Part shown: positions 32,273-43,464 of the stretch, piece after piece
Layout: each line of letters starts with the position of its first letter
Numbering within the stretch: position 1 is the first letter of the stretch
Assembly: GCA_001931905.2 (NCBI GenBank)
Contig: MSJI02000431.1
Span: 1-47,646 of the forward strand
Reading direction: 5' to 3'
Source of the DNA: Cladosporium sp. IMV 00045
Taxonomy: Eukaryota > Ascomycota > Dothideomycetes > Cladosporiales > Cladosporiaceae
DNA: 47,646 nt
Notes under the pieces: model-generated
The model's input: the letters and a program-made list of their open reading frames with translations, nothing else
What the model was told of the DNA's origin: nothing
Database searches by the model: none
Program-made: the position numbers and the translations under genes

Positions 32273-32514
32273 TCAGTGGTCCCAAGGGTGCTTCAGGCCG
32301 AAAAGCACGGCGCCGTCGTGGTATGCTCTGTACATCAGCTGCCGGAGTATTAGCAGCTGCTCTCTTGTTTTGCATTTCTCCTCTTTCCAAAACATACGAA
32401 GAACCACATGGAAGCGCCGAGTCCTCGGGCGGCGACTCTGTAGAGCGGTCGGACCGGGTGGATGTGAATGGGGTGGGCGCCGTGGGAAGGTCTCGGGTTG
32501 GTGGTGCCGGCCAT
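32273..32514 (-). CDS. NDUFB2: Complex I accessory subunit NDUFB2 (AGGG)-like, 60 aa, 2 exons
   Basis: Small inner-membrane accessory subunit of mitochondrial NADH:ubiquinone oxidoreductase. Exon 1 is 32398-32514, exon 2 is 32273-32338; the 59-nt intron has a GTATGT donor, a CTAAT branch site and a GGCAG acceptor, phase 0, joining MWFF|LMYR. Motifs: HPIHIHP near residues 14-20, GLGASMWFFLMYRAYHDG as the single membrane span, and the C-terminus KHPWDH. The MWF-x-x-x-x-R-x-x-H-D pattern is shared with animal NDUFB2. The unspliced frame runs on into a meaningless tail, which is why simple ORF calling misses the gene. It lies just outside copy B of the duplicated block and is divergent from BUR1. 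Family call is from memory of the motif pattern. Confidence 0.83.
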
Positions 32515-33092
32515 TTTGTGTTGTGTTTGCTGGTGAATTATCAGTATAGTTCTCGCAGCAGTGAATTGGATTCGCGCGTACTGGGTGAGTAATTGGAAGT
32601 CCTTTGAATGGCTCGTCACTCGTCTATGCGCTCACGCTCTCCAATGCCTCGAGTGAACATGAAGCTGCTGCGGTCCCATGAAGCTTCGCGCTAGCACGAT
32701 TTAGCGCCGGGAATCCTCCGCGTTCCCTCGGAACGTGCTGCGCGAGAACAATCGTCATTTCAAGATGTCGTGGCTGGTGTAGAAGTGACAATAGGAAAAA
32801 CAATAGGTGAACGAGAAGAGAATGATGATCTAGATTGCGATCTGGTCATTGACTCTTTGACCATCAACTTCACCAATTTCCTCTTTACCGCAGCGCACTC
32901 ACAATCGAATCTACGCGACAAACCTCTTCCTCTCTGCCACCAACCACACCGACAAACTCCATCCTTTCTACCACCAACTACACCGACCCTAGACCAATTA
33001 CGCGCAAGCACGCGCATCCGCTATAACCACCGAGTCAACACGACGATTATTATATACTATCATCAAAACTCGGATATCAACGACACCCTACC
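32515..33092. promoter_or_regulatory. Divergent promoter region, NDUFB2-like / BUR1
   Basis: This 578-bp stretch lies between two divergent start codons. A/C-rich leader sequence precedes the BUR1 ATG, which has an ACCATGG context. No distinct motif is claimed. Confidence 0.5.
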
Positions 33093-35001
33093 ATGGCGCT
33101 GGCGGCCCCGCCGTCTGCCGGCATGAGTGATCCTACTCAACGTCGCTTTCGCGGCGCCGCAAAAATATCCGAGTACGAAGTTATGAAAGAGAAGCTGGGA
33201 GAAGGCACATTCGGTGTGGTATCGAAGGGCGTCAGCAAGCGTTCAGGCCACGTCTTCGCGCTCAAAAAGATCTTGATGCACAATGAGAAGGATGGCTTCC
33301 CGATCACGGCTTTGCGCGAAGTGAAGCTGTTGAAGATGCTCAGTCATCCGAACATTTTGAAGCTGGAGGAGATGGCTGTTGAGAGGCAAGCTGGTATGCT
33401 GTTGAAGGACTCTTGCGTAAGGAGAACATTGCTGACTAGCTACTTGTAGCCGACGATAAAGGCAAGACTGGCAAGAAGCGCGCCACTCTCTACATGGTCT
33501 CACCATACGCCGATCATGACCTGAGCGGCATGCTCACAAACCCTGACATTCGCCTGCACGAGTCACAGATCAAGTGCTACATGCAGCAACTCCTGGAAGG
33601 CTTGAGATACCTTCACGACGTTCGTCAATACCTTAATCTCATCAGGAAACACAAGCGCTAACAACAGGCAGTCACATATTCTCCACCGCGACATGAAAGC
33701 CGCCAATATCCTCATTTCCAACACCGGTGTCCTGCAAATCGCCGATTTCGGTCTTGCCCGCCACTATGAAGGCATAGTGCCTCAGCCAGGGAAGGGCAAC
33801 GGCGAAGCCGTGAGAGACTATACCAGTCTTGTCGTCACCAGATGGTACAGGCCACCAGAGCTTTTGCTCACCATGAAAAAATATACGCCTGCTATCGACA
33901 TGTGGGGTGTAGGGTACGTTCTCTAAGTCTGATTTCACGCTCACGACCTCGCTAACAAGTAACAGCTGCGTCTTTGGCGAGATGTTCGAGAGGAAGCCTA
34001 TCCTCGAAGGCCGCACGGACGTCGACCAATGCGTCCGTATCTTCAAGCTGGTTGGCTCCCCCACCGAATCCAACATGCCGGGCTGGTCAGCTCTGCCTGG
34101 ATGCGAAGGCGTCAAGGAGTGGGAACCGCACAAAGGTGACATTGACCGCCGCTTCGGCCAGCATCTGAAGCCGGAGGGCCTTGATCTTCTGAAGCGCCTA
34201 CTCTGTCTGGATTTCAGAAAGCGTATCAATGCCATCGACGCCCTTCAGCACGATTACTTCAAGGTGGCACCTTTGCCCGCAAGACCTGAGGACTTGCCAA
34301 GGTATCAAGACAGCCACGAGTTGGACTCGCGCCGCAGGGGCCAAGAGAAGAAGATGAACCTCCCACCCGCACCGGCTGGAGGCACAGTCGGCATGGGTCC
34401 TGACGAATGGAACCCTCAAGGTGGCCCTTTTACCGGCAACGGATACCACAATGGTCCCGCTTACAGAGATCGTGGCCCGGGTGGACCTCCTCCTCGTCGC
34501 TACGATGATAGGAGAGGACCTCCACCGCCGGACAGCGGGAGACAGCCACAATGGCGCCAGGACCGAGACAGGGGTCGCATGCCGCCTGCCAGCAACGGCC
34601 ACGGCCTACCTCCACCTCCAGCAGATCTGCCTCGACGCCCTGACCTGCCTCCAGGTCGTGGCCCACCTCCTCCATCATCGTCATCAGCTGGAGGCCCTCG
34701 CGGGGGTGGCAACGTCGATACATACATCCCAAGCTACCGCCAAAACGACGGCGACCGTGGCCGCAGAGGCAGTAGAGAAGGCGCATATCGCGACCCAGAC
34801 GCAGCACCGCCGTCGAGATCCTTCAGGGACGAGCCGCCACGAGGAGGCTACAGAGACGGGGACGCTTCGTCCTCGCGCGGCGACCCATACCGTGAGCGAA
34901 ACTATGATCGATCTAGACGCACACGTAGCAGGAGCCCCGAACACGACGACAAGCGGAGAGCGAGGCTGCAGAATCGCGAGAGGGACTTTTACGGACGGTG
35001 A
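33093..35001 (+). CDS. BUR1: Bur1/Sgv1 cyclin-dependent kinase (CDK9-like), 4 exons
   Basis: Nuclear CDK that phosphorylates Pol II CTD/Spt5 and promotes elongation, 582 aa. Exons are 33093-33393, 33450-33619, 33672-33913 and 33966-35001; all junctions are in frame (1749 nt). Landmarks: GEGTFG (36-41), K58, the cyclin-binding helix PITALRE (70-76), HRDMKAAN (162-169), DFG (182-184), activating Thr at about 208 in [15 protein letters not shown], and [11 protein letters not shown] in the C-lobe. PITALRE and the MKAAN loop place it with CDK9/Bur1 rather than Ctk1. The C-terminal 200 residues are Pro/Arg/Gly-rich with an RSRSPE segment, usual for this family. The second intron has a GTTCGT donor, weaker than the others. 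A second Met at residue 11 is an alternative start. Confidence 0.94.
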
Positions 35002-35685
35002 GAGGATAATTTTGTAAGCTTCCAACCAACCGGCGTCATGAGGAGCAAAGATTGCAAGCCAAGGATAGACATGATACCCCAACTGTGGATTACGACGTGG
35101 TACGGTCGCACTCACCATGGAGTTCAAATGGAGTCGAGCACTCTTCAAATAAAACTATTACTATTAACCATCACCGTTCCATCGATCCAATTATACTAAA
35201 GGAAGCACGTACTCTGCAGGACTGGAGTTCTCCGTCTCGTGCTTCTGCTGCTTCAACGTTCTCTCCATCAGTGCGCTCCTGTCCTTATCAACCGAGTGAC
35301 TCGAGTGAAATCTTTGCGTCCAAGCCCGAGTAGTTGTCACTAGTATCACCACGATCCTTGCAACTCTTTGATATCAGGAGGCCTGCATTACGAGACCTGG
35401 ACGTTACACGAGTGAAGGGGTCGACATACCACGACTCACAGTGAATCTAAGTGAAAGCTCAATAGAAAGTAACACTTGACTTCACATGTCAGCCCAAAGA
35501 AGTGTCACGAGGCAACTAAACAACAGGCCTTCACATGCCGCCACAAGTAAAACCACGAACTCCCAGCTTCAACGCCAAACCGACACACTCAACCTACACC
35601 ACCGACTCACAACATCAACAAACATCTTCCACCACACTCGACCTACTCCCAACACCTACACCGACATCCCACATCTCTCACCACC
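35002..35685. other. Intergenic region, BUR1 to Myb-like gene
   Basis: This 684-bp stretch holds the BUR1 3' UTR and the promoter of the next gene, ending in an A/C-rich leader (35480-35685). I see no other gene. Confidence 0.5.
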
Positions 35686-36194
35686 ATGGCACCCCAATGG
35701 AGCGCCACCGAAGACCGCGCCCTCCTCCTCGCCCTCGTCCAAGCCATGGCGCCCAACGGCCCAAGCAAGCACGAGTTCGAAGCCGCCGTCAAAGCCACCA
35801 ACAACCGCTGGACCGTCAGCGCTGTCTCGTAAGTCAAGCAACCCAACCATCTTCCAAGACCAGGAACTGACTCGAAACGCCACCTCACAGGCAGCACTAC
35901 AACAAAAAGCTCCGCATCCTGACTCCCCTCGACACACTCGACGACACCAACACCACCAACCCGTCCACGCCCGTCCGCAGCGTCGCGAAGCGCAAGACTC
36001 CGACGCCGAGCGCCAGCGTGCGTGGTGGCAAGAAGAAGGCGCCGGCCACGCCGCGTTTTCCGAATTTGAAGGGTTCCGAGAAGGCTGGTGAGGAGAGTGA
36101 GGAGGAAGCGTCGAAGGCGAAGAAGCTGAAGGCTTCGAAGGGGAAGGCGAAGGGGGAGAGTGATGGGGAGGGCGTGGAGGGTGGCGATGAATGA
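35686..36194 (+). CDS. Small Myb/SANT-like nuclear protein with basic tail, 2 exons
   Basis: Protein of 148 aa. Exon 1 is 35686-35828, exon 2 is 35891-36194; the intron has GTAAGT...ACAG ends and joins AVS|QHYNKK. Residues 4-56 read as a Myb/SANT-like helical module: WSATEDRALLLALVQAM at the start, a middle helix, then RWTVSAVSQHYNKKL. The second half is low-complexity with alternating Lys-rich and Glu-rich runs (VAKRKTPTP, KKAKKLK-like), including nuclear-localisation-like patches. Such small single-Myb proteins are common and usually uncharacterised in Dothideomycetes and other Pezizomycotina. A DNA- or chromatin-binding role is inferred. The ATG has a CACCATGG context. It converges with the GH43 gene 240 bp away. 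Confidence 0.8.
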
Positions 36195-36434
36195 GCCCTT
36201 TTTCGATATGATCGAAGGGTCATGGCTATCTGGTGTCGGGTTTTGGTGAAATGCTGAGATGTTTGAGAATGCATCAAAGGGGAGGGAAGGGGAAGTGCGT
36301 GATCAAAATGAATGTTTGTCTTGCTTTCTGTAAATCCATGCCTGCTGTAAAATCAAAATGCGCTCACTGTCCAAGCTTTTTCTGTCTCAAAGTTCCAAGG
36401 TCTATCATGCCAAAAGCTGTACGGGTATCATCGT

Positions 36435-37819
36435 TTAATAATAAGTAGCGGGCCCGCCTGAGTTGCCGGAGTTCGAGTTGTTCGCACCCGAATTGTTCGA
36501 AGCGGAGTTGTTTGAACCCGAGTTGTTCCCACTCGACTGGTCCTCACTCAACCTGTTTGCACTTACAGTCGTGCCGTCGAAGTTCACCAGCGCCGTGTGC
36601 ATAGCGCGATCGCCATTGTCGCCCTGCCGCGCGTGGAAGACCATGTGCCTCCCGTCGTGATCGACGTCGGCGCCACCGGGAGCCACCAGGCCAAAATCGC
36701 CAGTCTGGAACAGAGGCCTTTCTGCGCGCGTGTACGGCCCGGTGATCGAGCTTGCGGTGGCGTAGTTGACGTTGTAGTTTTCGGTCGTGTAGCAGTTGGC
36801 GCTGAAGAAGAGGTACCAGGTGTCGCCGACGCGTTGGAGGTCTGGAGCTTCGATCAGGCCTTGGTCGGATTGTCCTTCGTTGTCGAGGATTGTTGTTGGG
36901 GAGCCCATGAGAGTCACGCCGTCGTTGCCGAGTTGCTGCACTCGAATTGGTGTTGGGACGATTGGTTCCACTATTGTTCATCAGCTTAGCGAGTATTTTA
37001 CTACGCATTCCACAAGATTGGTCACGCACCAGTGTTACCACAAGTTCCACCATTGCCAATGGCGTTACCGTCAACTTTCCAAGTGATGTAGCGGTTTCCG
37101 TTGTCGTTGTATACGGCGGCGTCGATGGCACCGCCCTCTGCCATGGGGCAGATGAGAGGCTGGTCACCAACCGGCCTGTAAGGTCCAGTCACGGTATCAG
37201 CTTTGGCAGCACCAACGCAATGAATGGCAGCATTCTCTTTGGTAGTGGCGCTGTAGTACATCACGTAAGTACCGTCGTCCTGTGATTCGACACGATTAGC
37301 CACAACTGTGTTGGAAGATTGTGCTTGCTGCAACATACAAGTCTAATGACATCGGGAGCCCACTGTATAAATGATATTAGCGCTGTTCGTTGGATAAAAT
37401 CTGATTCAGACATACGGTGTTCGAGTTGCCACCATCGACCCAGCTCGGAAGGTCTGGCAATGCGTCCTTCTGCGAGCCATCTCCGTTGTTGACAAGGTTC
37501 CAAGTTTCAAAGTCTCCGGATTCGGCGACTTGGATGTGTACATTGCCTCCCATAGTTCTTGTTGCGAAGGCATACCAGCGACTGTCGGCTCCGATGATTG
37601 CGGGGTCTAGAAGATCTGTTAGGATGACAAGCAGCTGGAAGGGTATGTGACCATCTTACCAGGGAAGTTGGCTCCTCCAATCTTCGGACCTGAGGGGTCT
37701 CTCTTTTCGATTGATCGACTATCCAGCGATACCTTCTCGGTAAATTTGTTCATTGGTCGTGAAAAAGCATTCTGGGCGAAACCAAGCAAGGTAGCAGAGA
37801 CAATAGCGAATGGATGCAT
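36435..37819 (-). CDS. Secreted glycoside hydrolase family 43 protein, 5 exons
   Basis: Probable arabinan/arabinoside/xyloside-cleaving enzyme with the five-bladed beta-propeller of GH43, 386 aa. Exons (minus order) are 37660-37819, 37416-37606, 37339-37362, 37030-37279 and 36435-36970; summed length is 1161 nt, in frame. A signal peptide (HPFAIVSATLLGFAQNAFS) starts the protein. The three GH43 catalytic acids are visible: Asp54 in FPDPAII (base), Asp121 in WAPDV (pKa modulator) and Glu249 in LIEAPDL (acid). Exon 3 is a 24-nt microexon carrying WAPDVIRL, that is, the second catalytic residue. The C-terminus is a Ser/Asn/Gly-rich tail (SGNNSGSNNS and similar) ending PATYY; no carbohydrate-binding module is seen. 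The substrate cannot be told from the sequence. No CAZyme neighbours are present. Confidence 0.9.
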
Positions 37820-40315
37820 GATGCAAATACAATAAAATAACGAATGTTTAGACGAATAGTCGACGATACCCTCAGGTCGCTGGCGCTTCAAACAAAGTAC
37901 TTCTGATGAGACCCGGAACCCTACTACAACAAGAAGAACAGACTGGAAGAAAGAGTGCGAGCGGGAGCATCTTGTATGAATGACCAGACCGCACTAGACA
38001 AGACCGACACGGCTGGTCAAGGGTGCTGCATTCGGTCCTAAGAAGATCTTGAAGCGTGCTCCGCGCGATTGCTATTCGTATCGCATACTGTCCAGCAAGG
38101 GTGAGGTGCATTGCTGATCGTTGCTCCAAGACATTTGTCTCGGTACCCCTAGCCTCCTGGACGGCAGCCGTTGAGGTTCGCAGTCGCAAGCTGCCAGCGA
38201 ACATGCTATTGAGACGTGCAGGATGCGGACGACGATGGGCATCATGCAAAAAGTCAGCATGCAGTGGATCCAAGAGCTCGACGAGCTTGTGCCGTAAGAG
38301 TGGATAGATCACGATATATCATGCGGACACGCACGGGACTGCGCAAAAGTAAACATCCCGCAGCGGTAGCGCGTCAGCCGATAGAAGGCTGGCGGATCGC
38401 GAGCTTCGAACCTTAAGAATAGGGCAACTCGAGTTAGTGTCGAAGGCAGTATATTGAGGTGCGCATTTAGGGGCGGCAAAGGTGGATGATAGAAATGTGG
38501 ATAGCGAAGTGCAAAGAGAGGGGAGACTCCCTATACCAACCTCTCACATCAATTGGTCGCGGACAATGATCGCCAATATTTCGGGTGGTCGACTTCTTTA
38601 CCGATGAAGATGGCGTGCTCTCGCGGATCACTGCAGCTAACAACATGCAGTATTCCCTGAGCTTGCACGAGTCTTCATCCAGATGGCAAGCATGTATAGT
38701 AGAAGACTGCCGGTTGTACTTCAAGCGGGCGCCGCATTTGGACGAGTTGAAGTCTGGAAGACGTTTCGCGACATAGCCACATCCCTGAGCTTCTTCCCCT
38801 GAACGCCGAGCGATGATATTGATATTCGCGAGAGCTATATTGTATTGTCTCCACGCAACCGGAAGCGAATTTCCGATGCCCTGCTGTTCCTCAGAAGAAC
38901 ATAGGCAGACCAGATTCCAGTGCGCTGAAACAGAGAAGAGGCTGGCATACGATCAGCAACAGCAAAACGATATGTCCTGGATATCTTCCACGGAATATGA
39001 ACTGAATGATATTGACACGCGTCTCTTATCGCAAAGATAAGAAATCCGTCCGATCATGCATATATGAAGAATCGCATACCAGGACGTGGATGAATCTGAG
39101 AAAAAGGCGCATTCTCCAGCCTCGCATGCGTTGTCTCAGCGGCGCACAGATTCCCTGATACGGCTGTAGAAAAGCAGCCAACCGCCCTCGCGAGGACGCA
39201 GAAACACTACCAGAACAGACCATAACATACTCGCAAGAACTGAGGTGGCTGTCAGCATCTACCCTAAGAACCCCGTCTGAGATACAAGCGATACTCCACG
39301 TTAGGCCTCAAAAAGATGCATATACACCCTATGGTGGAGGATCAGTAACACTGCCAAGTGCAGCCTGGAACTCTCAACAAACACGACACATCTCGTTCCC
39401 ACCACCAGACCACCCATAAAGAGGCAATAGAGTCGCTGCGTAAGGCTGGCCAAGCTTCCAGTCCAGTCAACTTTTATGTTGGGGCGCTTTTCACGCGACG
39501 GATGGGGCTCCGCACATCGGGTAATGCCTTTGCCATGGAGGATTTCCACCTAACCATCTCCCATGGCATTATTGTTGGGACACGGCATTACAAGTCCCAC
39601 GATGCCATTGTTCAAGCACCAGCAGTGAATACCAGGCCACGAGGCCAGGTGAACCTCGCTCGCAGATCCAATTGCTCGACTCGTGAATGAGATTGTCAAA
39701 CCCGTAAGGACCCGGGCCCGAAGAGCAGCCTCAAAAGCCACGCAAGACGTTAATGGCCTGCACGTGAGCTCTCCAGGCGCGTGTGCAATTCATTTTTCCA
39801 CTTCCCCGACTTCCCATCATCCAAATTTCCCCAAAGAGATCAGTCTCCGGCTCCACTTGTGGCCTCGAGTCTGCTTGGGGGCAAACCGTGCAGTTTGGCT
39901 TACCAAATGAGTGGAGATCGACGGCGTACCAAGCATTCAGCGGCATCGCTATTCGTCTAGACATCCAGACTGCCACAAGGCCGGCGCACCCCAGCCCCAG
40001 CCTGGGCTCTCCTCATCGGTAGGGCCCGTTGTGACGAACGCTGAAGCCGAAGTGCACCGTCTTTTCCACTACTACTGATGAATCCTTGACAGGCGTTTCC
40101 GCCGCCCTTTTCGCCTCCCAAAAAATCCATCTACACCACAACCTCGCCCCTTCGCGCGTATCGCGCGTACGACTTGCACTTTGTCGTTGTCACCGGCCTT
40201 TCTTTCGTGTGGTACGGCCTTGGACGATGGCTGGCATGCCACCTTGCGACTTTCCAACCACACGAAACGTCTGAGACGCGCCGCTTTTACGCCGCAGAGA
40301 CACCGGGAATACATC
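37820..40315. other. 2.5-kb gene-poor region
   Basis: It contains the GH43 promoter on the left and the leader of the membrane-protein gene on the right. All open frames are below about 150 codons, overlap on both strands and show no domain, signal peptide or splice-supported extension. No tRNA, terminal repeat or transposase fragment is recognised. Confidence 0.5.
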
Positions 40316-41453
40316 ATGACCTTCGTTGTCGAGAAACCCACCGACCCGGTGGGAGTCACGCTCGAATCCTGGGCTCAAGGCTTCCTGGTTGGGAGCCTGA
40401 TAATAATGGCTTGTGTGACATTCGCCAACATGCGCAGGCATGTCACGTTGCACAAGCTCATTCTAATCGAAGTGAGCAAAACAGTCGGCATTTGCAGGCA
40501 TTCTTAGTCCTCCAGAGCTGACAATCTACATAGCTCTTTTTGGGCATGCCACATGGAACATTCATGTTCGTTCCACCTCCCGCATACAACTGGTACCTCA
40601 GTGCCACCGCTATCCTACTGAATGCCTCTTGGTCACTTCACAATGTCATCGCCTGGATCAAAAACAAGCCATTCCTTCCAAGATGGGGCAGCATTCTTTA
40701 CATTTCCACTGTCATACTAGCCCAGGCCTACTGGGTTCTCGAGATTACTGCAAATTTGTGAGATTTAACCTTCAGTGTTGCCATCTGGCAATATCCACTC
40801 GCTAACATGCCTGCAGCCTCTACTTCAGCAGCCAGAGTCGCCTTTTCGTACACACACGCCCGTACGAGGCCATCTTCCGTGACCCATGGTGGGTATTCAC
40901 GGTGCTGTCACTCTTTTACAACATTAAAACGCGCTACGAGTTTGGCTACATCGAGCTTATGCGCGTGTCGCCACGCTTCGCAATCCTACTCGGTATAATG
41001 TTGCTCAGCGTGGCGTTCATTCTCATCGACATCCTTGCTGTCACGCATGTCGTGAAAGGCCAAGGTCTACCCGACGGAATCAACCCCTTCTGGAAGCTCG
41101 CTTTTGTCTTCAAATGCTTCACCGACACCATCATCCTGGACGATTTCAAAACGGCGCTGGATCGCCTTAAGCAGTACAAGTTGCAACGCATCGGCAGCGT
41201 CCCCAGCGATGGAGTGCGAGGGGAGTTCAGCGACTTCAGTGACCCGGATCAGGCACGCAGAAAGAAGGCGGAGGAAAAGTACGATCTTGACATCAGCAAT
41301 CCTTCGGAGTTCGTGCATCACAATTCTGGACAGCCATACGCCCGAGACTGGACGAAAACAGGCGGCGATTCTGAGAACATGGACCTCGAGGCGGCGTTGC
41401 GCGAGGTAGTTCCGGAGGGCGAGTCTTCGAAGTCAAAGTCTAGCTCCGTGTGA
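40316..41453 (+). CDS. Uncharacterised multi-pass membrane protein, 3 exons
   Basis: Protein of 338 aa. Exons are 40316-40471, 40534-40757 and 40817-41453, with introns GTGAGC...ATAG and GTGAGA...GCAG; CDS 1017 nt, in frame. At least five hydrophobic helices are visible: GFLVGSLIIMACVTFANM, WYLSATAILLNASWSL, ILYISTVILAQAYWVLEI, PWWVFTVLSLFYNI and FAILLGIMLLSVAFILIDILAV, with a possible sixth at FWKLAFVFKCFTD. The last 90 residues are hydrophilic and charged, probably cytosolic. The set-up resembles fungal integral membrane proteins of unknown function with an HTRPYE..FRDPWW segment between helices 3 and 4. I recognise the type but no function. No signal peptide precedes helix 1. It is not a transporter family I can name. 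Confidence 0.82.
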
Positions 41454-43464
41454 GGAAATGCCGTGCCTGCCATGAGCAGACTCATACATTATCGCCGCTG
41501 TGTACGCCTTAGCCGTAAGAAGGCATCTGCTACTTCCAAGAAAGCAAAGTGGACGTGCGAAAGAACAATCGTACAAGAGAAGGTTCGCATGCAAAAGTTG
41601 GAACGGGGTTGTGGACACACCCAATCCGCGCGCATGTCACATGCTGGCGAGATTGTCCCAGTGCGGACCCGCGATTGCAGCGCTCCCCACCCCTGTCGCG
41701 TAATAAATACGTACGAACAAAGAGCTCACAGGAGCTCTCAACTTCGCTAGGGTACCCGATGCAAACCGCGAAGACATTGGGGAAAGGCCATTGCGGCCAG
41801 CTCAACATTGGTAGAATTCGGCCATGGGGAGGTATATGAGATGTGCGCGAAAGCCAACTGGACACACGAAAGGACGATGGCACCAGCAAATGTTTCTTAC
41901 AAATGCTGGAACGGGTTTTTGTGCATACCACAACGCGTGCGTATAACACCATGGCGAAGACATCCCAGCAGGGACCCAGAATTGCAGCGCGAGTTAGGAG
42001 CGTTGCGTAAAAACATCTGGACAAAGAGTTCACATGAGCTCACGAGCGACCTGCCTGCATTACCCTAGCCGATGTACACCGCGAAGACATTGGGCAAGAG
42101 TCAATACGACCAGCTCAACACTGAGCACTCTAGCTCCGCCAGGCTCCTCTTTTGAGACCTGGCAGAATCCAGCTGGTTATCAATTCGGTCCTGGGTTCGA
42201 GCTTTGAGCTTCCGATCTAGCAAGGTAGTACCGACACAACAAAAGTGTCACCGAGGACTACACCTTGCAATCGACCTGAGAGGGCTAGAGAAGGGCGAAG
42301 AAACCTCGATCCAGGTATGGAAGAACCTTGGAGAAAAGGAGGTTAAGAAGTAAAATGCCCACGAGAAGAGCTCGATGATCTCGTTGGGCGATAAGGAGGG
42401 CCGGTGAAAGGTACCAGTGGTGTTGAAACACAAGTCAATCTTGTGTACCGGCGGTTGGGGAGGCCGATTCCTGTGGAAAGGGTTGGGTCGGTGAAAATCT
42501 ATTCAGCTAATATAAGATCAACCAGCTCGACGCATAGCTCGACATCAGACTTGCCGCACATACGATGGACCAAAGGAAGCAGTCGCAACTGTCCTAAGTA
42601 GAGAGCCCCAGATCGAGAAAAATACAAAAAGTCCGTTTTTATCACGGTTTCCCATCGCTCCATCCCATCCCATCCCATTTCGATTAGTCAGGACCCAGGC
42701 ACAGACCGAAATATGAAACCCCGAGATGGCTCTAGATTGGCTCGTGGACCCAAAATGCTGAGACTACTATCTCAGCGCGGTATCGATGAGCATGAGGTGT
42801 ACGATTCGCACGAACCGTCAATGCCTCGAGGAGCGCACTTTCCCGTTCGCAGCATTGTCTCAAAAGCGTGCTCTCCGGTGCTACCATCAGCATCAGGACC
42901 CAGAAACTGTTTTCTCTACCCTCCATCTCCAACTTTCTGCGCTGGTGTGATTCAACCCATCATTTCTCACTTCATCACCTCTCCTCACATGCCGCGACCC
43001 CACACCGGTCTTCCTACTACTTCACTTACGAACTATCTCGTGACTTCCCAGCCTTCACAGGCTTGCGCATGAAAGCAAAACTACTCACATGTTCCAACAG
43101 ACAGGGCATTAGACTTACCAAAAATGGCAAAGGACGCGGCAATACCACTCTCCAATATGCAGGGCATCTTGCACATGCTGCGAACGCGCAATTCGACGGC
43201 CATAAAAGCTCCTTCACTGACCTTGCAACTCCTTCCACGAACACAACAACAACATCCATGCGACATCGCTTGTAAAGCTGGTCACCTAGCGGTCTCGCAT
43301 CAAGGCTTCGTCTTCCACCTCCCGGTGAAGGCAAGCGATATCTAGCTTTAGAGCATTTCAAAGGATCACAAGGTATGTCATGTCCCTCTGCTATTGACCT
43401 TTTGCGATACTGACCTTGACACTTGCTAACAATGCACGACTTAGCAACACTAACATCTCTCGTC
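41454..43464. other. 2-kb gene-poor region with a diverged tandem repeat
   Basis: No supported gene. It holds the tandem repeat at about 41530-42140 (listed separately), a short CATCC-type repeat near 42660-42680, and the leader of the gene at 43465. Small ORFs such as 42713-43072 show no conservation signal. Confidence 0.5.
41530..42140. repeat. Diverged tandem repeat, two units of about 310 bp
   Basis: Unit 1 (about 41530-41830) and unit 2 (about 41840-42140) share collinear blocks: TGGAC..CGAAAG near 41550 and 41859, a tGGAACGGG block, ATTGCAGCGC, ACAAAGAG-TCACA-GAGCTC, and ACCGCGAAGACATTGGG at 41765 and 42078. The offsets are 309-313 bp. Between the blocks the units differ by many substitutions and small indels, so the duplication is old. 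A 167-codon minus-strand frame spans both units without a domain. Confidence 0.7.

Noticed and set aside
41530..42033. 167-codon minus-strand open frame across the tandem repeat
   Set aside because: Openness comes from low stop density; repeat units align poorly as protein and no motif is present.
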